Part shown: positions 60,032 through 64,000 of the stretch, in pieces
How positions within the stretch are numbered: the first letter of the stretch is position 1
How the letters are laid out: each line of letters begins with the position of its first letter
Source of the DNA: JBLHZY01 sp047631555
GTDB taxonomy: Bacteria; Pseudomonadota; Alphaproteobacteria; Rhodobacterales; Rhodobacteraceae
DNA length: 64,000 nucleotides
Direction: 5' to 3'
Assembly: GCA_047631555.1 (NCBI GenBank)
Contig: JBLHZY010000003.1
Location: forward strand, 124,001-188,000
Program-made: the position numbers and the translations under genes
Notes under the pieces: model-generated
What the model was told of the DNA's origin: nothing
What the model saw: the letters and a program-made list of their open reading frames with translations, nothing else
Databases searched by the model: none

Positions 60032-61018
60032 TTATAGCATCGAGGGAACAACGAGGTCTGGCGGGCGGTGCCCATCGGCGAAGGTCTTGATATTGATCAA
60101 AACTTTCTCTCCCATCTCGATCCGCCCTTCAACTGTTGCCGAACCCATATGCGGCAAAAGCACGACGTTTTCGAGCTCGCGCAGGCGCGGGTTGATCTCG
60201 GAGCCATGCTCAAACACATCAAGGCCAGCGCCGGCTATTTCGCCCGCGCGCAACAGGCGGGTCAGCGCGTTTTCATCAATCACTTCGCCGCGCGAGGTGT
60301 TGACGATCACCGCATCCTTTTTCATCAACTGAAGACGGCGCGCATTCATCAGATGAAAGGTTGAAGGCGTGTGCGGACAGTTGATCGAGATCACATCCAT
60401 GCGCGCGACCATCTGATCAAGACTTTCCCAATAGGTCGCCTCAAGCTGCTCTTCGAGCTCGGGGCGGACACGCTTGCGATTGTGATAATGGATCTGCATA
60501 CCAAAGGCTTGCGCGCGCCGCGCAACCGCTTGGCCGATCCGACCCATGCCCAGAATGCCCAAACGACGGCCGCCAAGACGCCCGCCCATCAGGGCCGTTG
60601 GCGCCCAGCCATCCCATTTGCCCGATTGCATCAAAGCAAGGCCCTCAGGCAAACGACGCACAACAGAAAGGATCAACGCCAGCGTCATATCAGCGGTATC
60701 ATCCGTAACAACTCCGGGCGTATTGGAGACCAAAACCCCGCGTTGGCGCGCCGAGGCCACATCAATATGATCCACGCCCGCGCCGTAATTCGCGATCAGT
60801 TTGAGCCGCTCGCCCGCTTGGGCAATCATACTCGAATCAATCTGATCCGTGACACATGGCACCAAGACATCAGCGCTTTTCATCGCCGTCACCAAGGCCT
60901 CGCGCGACATTTTTTCATCCGCCACGCTCAACTCTGCGTTGAACAGCTCTTTCATCCGGGTCTCGACGACCTCGGGTAAGCGTCGCGTTACAACAACACT
61001 CAACCTTTGTGCAGGCAT
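60032..61018 (-). CDS. D-2-hydroxyacid dehydrogenase (glyoxylate/hydroxypyruvate reductase type)
   Basis: A 328-residue NAD(P)-dependent enzyme reducing 2-oxoacids such as glyoxylate or hydroxypyruvate. NYGAGVDHIDV is the substrate-domain motif. The Rossmann loop is LGILGMGRIGQAVARRA, followed by NTSRGEVIDENAL with the catalytic Arg region and LLPHMGSAT with the catalytic His. AAGGAGG lies five bases before the ATG at 61018, an excellent ribosome site. The exact substrate cannot be read from the sequence. Confidence 0.92.
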   Translation of the reverse strand: MPAQRLSVVVTRRLPEVVETRMKELFNAELSVADEKMSREALVTAMKSADVLVPCVTDQIDSSMIAQAGERLKLIANYGAGVDHIDVASARQRGVLVSNTPGVVTDDTADMTLALILSVVRRLPEGLALMQSGKWDGWAPTALMGGRLGGRRLGILGMGRIGQAVARRAQAFGMQIHYHNRKRVRPELEEQLEATYWESLDQMVARMDVISINCPHTPSTFHLMNARRLQLMKKDAVIVNTSRGEVIDENALTRLLRAGEIAGAGLDVFEHGSEINPRLRELENVVLLPHMGSATVEGRIEMGEKVLINIKTFADGHRPPDLVVPSML

Positions 61019-61173
61019 CAAGACCTCCTTCTGCGTCTTTTCTTTTCCGCTCCATACTGGCAAACTGTTGGCAGCCGGGGCAAGGCCTGAATGCTTGCCT
61101 AGGCCAGTTCGAGCGAAAAGAGTGCAAAGCACCACTCGGCCCAAGCGGGCAATACAGGAATGAAAGAGAAAAC

Positions 61174-61707
61174 ATGTTCTCTATCGGTTTAAAACCATTG
61201 CGCGCTTTGAGCAGCAGGCTTGCGCTTGGCGCCGCCTTTGCGATTTTCGCAAGCGCTGTCTTTGCGCAAGACGAGCGGCCACGCGGCTCGGTGACCAATT
61301 TGCCACTGCCGCGCTTTGTTTCGCTCAAAACGGATGAGGGCAATGTGCGCCGCGGCCCCTCGCTGACGCATCGCATTGATTGGGTCTTTACCCGCGAAGA
61401 TATGCCGCTCGAAATCACGGCTGAATACGGCCATTGGCGGCGCGTTCAGGATCGCGACGGCGTTGGCGGCTGGATGCATTACGCGCTTCTTTCGGGCGTG
61501 CGCACGGTGATTATTGACGAAGATCTGATGGCGCTGCGCGCAAAGCCAGATGAGGAAGCTTCGGTGAACGCGCGCATTGAGGCAGGCGTGATTGCCAAGC
61601 TTGGCGAGTGCGGCCCCGTTTGGTGCCGGTTGCAGGCGGATGGGCACAAAGGCTGGGCGCTAAAAACCGCGCTTTGGGGTGTCGCACCAGACGAGTTGCG
61701 CGAATGA
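61174..61707 (+). CDS. Exported SH3 domain protein
   Basis: A 177-residue protein with a signal peptide (LRALSSRLALGAAFAIFASAVFA, cleaved before QDE) and two bacterial SH3-like repeats. The first is RFVSLKTDEGNVRRGPSLTH to WRRVQDRDGVGGWMHYALLSG; the second includes LMALRAKPDEEASVNARIEAG and WCRLQADGHKGWALKTALWG. These domains bind cell-wall components. The ATG at 61174 is preceded by AAAGAGA. Its stop overlaps the next start (ATGA), so it is translated together with the capsule-like protein. Confidence 0.87.
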   Translation: MFSIGLKPLRALSSRLALGAAFAIFASAVFAQDERPRGSVTNLPLPRFVSLKTDEGNVRRGPSLTHRIDWVFTREDMPLEITAEYGHWRRVQDRDGVGGWMHYALLSGVRTVIIDEDLMALRAKPDEEASVNARIEAGVIAKLGECGPVWCRLQADGHKGWALKTALWGVAPDELRE

Positions 61708-62714
61708 GCGGCGCCGAAGAGCCTCCAATCGAGCAGGTTCGCACCTCGCTCGGGGCGCGGCGCATGGGCTCTGAGGGGCGGACTTTTGTCATTCATGCCG
61801 ATGAGGGATGGGTTCAGCCAATCCGCGAAGGCAAGTTCGATTTCTTTACCAAACTTGCACCAAAGCTTGCGCGCGAAGGTCTTTCTACGCGGATCGTAAC
61901 GGCCGGCGGCACGGCCTCAAAAGTTATGCTGGGTCAGGATCATATTCATCTGATGGTTGGCCCGACGCCCGCATATGGGCGCGGGATTTTGCATGCGATG
62001 CCGTCGTATATTTGGGGCTTTTGGTATCTCGATGAACTGGGCGCCTTTTGGAACAGCTCCCTGCGATTTGCCAGCTTTCAACCCGATCAGATTGATGCCG
62101 AAAAGGCCGAGTATTTTTTCAATGGGGTGAGCGGCTATATGCTGCGCGAAAACATCTCAAAAAGCGTCCAAGAAGAGCGGATGAACCAGCCAATGGCAAG
62201 CGCTGCGGCCGTTATCTTTTGTCAGGAAAACGAGGGCGCGAGCGAGCGGAATTACTATCTCAGCACCGAAGAGATTATCCGCACAACGGCCCAGACCTGC
62301 CGCGATGAGCTGGTCTATGTAAAACTGCACCCGGCCCAGTCCAAAACCATGCGCCGCGCGATTATGGCCATCTGTTCTGACTTCCAAAATATACGGATGT
62401 CAGAGACCTCGGTGCATGATCTGATAGAGGCGTCGCGCTGTGTTGTTACGCAAAATTCGGCGGCGGGCTTTGAAGCGCTAATGCAGCGTAAATGCGTGAT
62501 AACATGCGCAAAATCAGATTATTGGCACGCGACATTGACGCCGAAAAATCCATCCGATCTGCGCGAAGCTCTGGAGTTTGGCCCCGAAGTCATGAGCGAT
62601 TTTGAGTTTGCAAAATACTTCTACTGGTTCCTTGATCGCAAATGCCTTGAGCCGCAAAAACCCGAATTTTCCGCCCGCGCATGGGCACGGATCACCGAAA
62701 AGGTTTTGTTCTAG
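61704..62714 (+). CDS. Capsule polysaccharide synthesis-like protein
   Basis: A 336-residue cytoplasmic protein. The C-terminal half has YVKLHPAQSKTMRRAIM, then VHDLIEASRCVVTQNSAAGFEALMQRKCVITCAKSDYWHAT. This His-Pro-x-x and Ser-x-x-x-Gly-Glu/Phe-Glu arrangement matches the capsule-synthesis (KpsS/LipB, PF05159-like) family, which contains Kdo transferases. No other capsule genes are near. The ATG overlaps the SH3 gene stop (ATGA). Role in surface glycan assembly is inferred. Confidence 0.72.
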   Translation: MSGAEEPPIEQVRTSLGARRMGSEGRTFVIHADEGWVQPIREGKFDFFTKLAPKLAREGLSTRIVTAGGTASKVMLGQDHIHLMVGPTPAYGRGILHAMPSYIWGFWYLDELGAFWNSSLRFASFQPDQIDAEKAEYFFNGVSGYMLRENISKSVQEERMNQPMASAAAVIFCQENEGASERNYYLSTEEIIRTTAQTCRDELVYVKLHPAQSKTMRRAIMAICSDFQNIRMSETSVHDLIEASRCVVTQNSAAGFEALMQRKCVITCAKSDYWHATLTPKNPSDLREALEFGPEVMSDFEFAKYFYWFLDRKCLEPQKPEFSARAWARITEKVLF

Positions 62715-62771
62715 GCACCTTGGCGCGCAGCGTTTGGCGCGGTAACATCAAGGCAGTTTCAAGGATTACCG

Positions 62772-63683
62772 ATGTCCCATCAACATGCCACGCGCCTCAA
62801 CCTTTCCGCAGGCCTTCTTTCGGTCTCGGTGGCGCTGATTTTGGTGCTGGCGAAACTCTGGGCATTGGGCGAAACGGGCGCGCTTTCGATAGCCGCCTCG
62901 CTGGCAGATAGCGCGCTTGATTTGATGATTTCAATCGCCGGGCTGGCCGCCATTTCCTATGCCGCGCGCCCCCCTGATGAGGATCACGCCTTTGGCCATA
63001 CCTCAGCCGAAGATTTGGCCGCACTTGGGCAGGCGCTCTTTATCATGGTCTCTGCTGGGGTGATCAGCTTTGCCGCCATTCGCCGCCTGCTCTCGGATAC
63101 CCCTGCCCCTCTGGCCCAAGAGGGGCGCGGCATTGCGGTTTTGCTCCTGTCTATCGTGCTCACCATCAGCCTTGTGCTTTGGCAGCGCCGTGTAGCGCGC
63201 ACGACGGGCAGCCGCGTGGTTGCCGCCGATAGTTTGCATTATTTGGGCGATCTCGTGCCCAATCTGGGCGCGATTGTTGCGCTCATGGCCTCGGCTCGCT
63301 TGGGGCTGAGCAATATTGATAGCGTGGTGGCTTTGGCCGCTGCGGGCATCCTCGCCTTTGGGGCTCTGCGCATCGGCAAGGGCGCGTGGGATGCCTTGAT
63401 GGATCGCGCGGCGCCGGAAAAAATGGTCGAAGGGATTGCGGCGATTGCGAAGGATTTTCCCGGTGTTCACGGCTTTCATGACCTCAAAACCCGCATGGCC
63501 GGAAGCCGCACTTTTGTGAATCTTCACATAGAGTTAGACGGCGATCAAAGCCTGCGAGAAGCCCATGATATTGGGGCGGCTTTGCGCCGCGCCATCCTGC
63601 ATGCCTATCCGCAAGCCGATGTTATGATCCATAAAGATCCGCTTGGTGAAGAGCCGCATCCGGACGACCCAACCAAGGCTTAA
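62772..63683 (+). CDS. Cation diffusion facilitator (FieF-like) efflux protein
   Basis: A 303-residue inner-membrane metal/H+ antiporter with six hydrophobic segments. The metal sites are ADSALDLMI in helix 2 and ADSLHYLGDLVPN in helix 5 (the His-x3-Asp pair). HAFGHTSAEDLAALGQA is the conserved cytoplasmic loop. The C-terminal cytoplasmic domain has GVHGFHDLKTRMAGSRTFVNLHIELD, as in FieF/YiiP. Substrates of this group are Zn, Fe or Cd; not decided by sequence. Convergent with the M3 peptidase gene across three bases. Confidence 0.92.
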   Translation: MSHQHATRLNLSAGLLSVSVALILVLAKLWALGETGALSIAASLADSALDLMISIAGLAAISYAARPPDEDHAFGHTSAEDLAALGQALFIMVSAGVISFAAIRRLLSDTPAPLAQEGRGIAVLLLSIVLTISLVLWQRRVARTTGSRVVAADSLHYLGDLVPNLGAIVALMASARLGLSNIDSVVALAAAGILAFGALRIGKGAWDALMDRAAPEKMVEGIAAIAKDFPGVHGFHDLKTRMAGSRTFVNLHIELDGDQSLREAHDIGAALRRAILHAYPQADVMIHKDPLGEEPHPDDPTKA

Positions 63684-63686
63684 GCT

Positions 63687-64000
63687 TTACTCCGCCGCAA
63701 GCCCACGCCCGCGCAAAAGCGCCTCTGGCCCGGGCATCTTCCCTCTAAATTCGGTGTACAAAGCCTCTGCATCGCGCAGGCCCCCGACCGAGAGAATATG
63801 CGCCTCAAGCTTGGCCGCCATTTCGGGATCAAACGGCCCGCCGGCCTCCTCAAAAGCGGCGAATGCATCGGCATCCATCACCTCAGACCACATGTAGCTG
63901 TAATAGGCCGAGGAATAGCCATCGCCGGCGAAAACATGGGCGAAATGCGGCGTCGCATGGCGCATCGAGATCGCGCGCGGCATGCCCAGATCGGCAAGGA
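63687..64000 (-). CDS. M3 family oligopeptidase, C-terminal part (partial)
   Basis: The final 104 or so codons of a thimet/oligopeptidase-A or Dcp type zinc peptidase; the gene runs off the window, and the HExxH motif lies outside. The visible part has DLGMPRAISMRHATPHFAHVF, then FAGDGYSSAYYSYMWSEVMDADAF, ending FRGKMPGPEALLRGRGLAAE, all typical of M3A peptidases. These cytoplasmic enzymes degrade short peptides. Confidence 0.9.
   Translation of the reverse strand, partial: LADLGMPRAISMRHATPHFAHVFAGDGYSSAYYSYMWSEVMDADAFAAFEEAGGPFDPEMAAKLEAHILSVGGLRDAEALYTEFRGKMPGPEALLRGRGLAAE

Noticed and set aside
1..64000. tRNA, rRNA, CRISPR arrays, transposases, prophage or integrative elements
   Set aside because: I looked on both strands for regular spacer-repeat patterns, recombinase or transposase motifs and tRNA-like cloverleaf ends and found none I could support.

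Overview
The window is GC-rich, tightly packed bacterial chromosome. Gene content and order point to an alphaproteobacterium of the Rhodobacterales (Roseobacter/Rhodobacter type). Markers are a SPB/HvrA-type H-NS protein, an F1-only atpHAGDC cluster followed by an H-type lectin gene, the DUF1150-Hsp20 pair, hisS-hisZ-hisG, DUF1489, DUF2125, a B12-dependent ribonucleotide reductase and a Rhodobacter-like xdhABC. I see no rRNA, tRNA, CRISPR array, prophage, transposase or insertion sequence. Nearly everything is core metabolism or housekeeping.

Layout. 1-1.75 kb: end of an unrecognised gene, H-NS-like protein, DUF1150 and Hsp20 behind a sigma32-like promoter, DUF465. 1.8-4.8 kb: purE-purK, a secreted lipase-like hydrolase, a NUDIX protein. 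4.8-6.9 kb: groES-groEL with a CIRCE operator. 7-11.5 kb: Mn-type pyrophosphatase, HAD protein, MaoC hydratase, ribF, cysteine-cluster protein, HCCA isomerase. 11.6-18.1 kb: prs, H-type lectin protein and the F1 ATP synthase operon. 18.4-23.6 kb: methyltransferase, gloB, clpA, M23 peptidase. 23.6-29 kb: a MotA/MotB-like pair with a long coiled coil, ChaC, DUF2125, TetR. 29-35.4 kb: DEAD-box helicase with a long basic tail, UDP-glucuronate epimerase, class II RNR, DUF1489. 35.4-43.9 kb: hisS-hisZ-hisG, slyX, dnaE with a coupled repeat-containing lipoprotein gene.

44.1-53.5 kb is the most striking operon. Xanthine dehydrogenase (xdhA, xdhB, xdhC) is joined by stop/start overlaps to a complete BMP-type ABC importer (ATPase, two permeases, binding protein) and closed by one terminator. 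This looks like coupled purine or nucleoside uptake and oxidation. A 33-codon reading frame bridges the ATPase and first permease with overlaps at both ends.

53.6-64 kb: GH25 lysozyme-like lipoprotein, AhpD-like protein, a two-domain FAD/GcvT folate enzyme divergent from panC-panB, a small periplasmic protein with a ClpP-like motif, a D-2-hydroxyacid dehydrogenase, an SH3 protein coupled to a capsule-synthesis-like protein, a cation efflux protein, and the C-terminus of an M3 peptidase.

The best candidates for something undescribed are non-coding. First is the leader of the periplasmic protein near 59.35-59.50 kb: a perfect 12-bp stem enclosing a hairpin whose six-base loop is complementary to the bases just before the closing strand (a predicted pseudoknot), then a hairpin covering the ribosome binding site. 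Second is a roughly 33-bp motif found in two convergent gaps 51 kb apart (3.4 and 54.9 kb), each time downstream of a gene in the same sense. Several other inverted repeats (upstream of the H-NS gene, upstream of clpA, between nrdJ and the epimerase gene) are also recorded.
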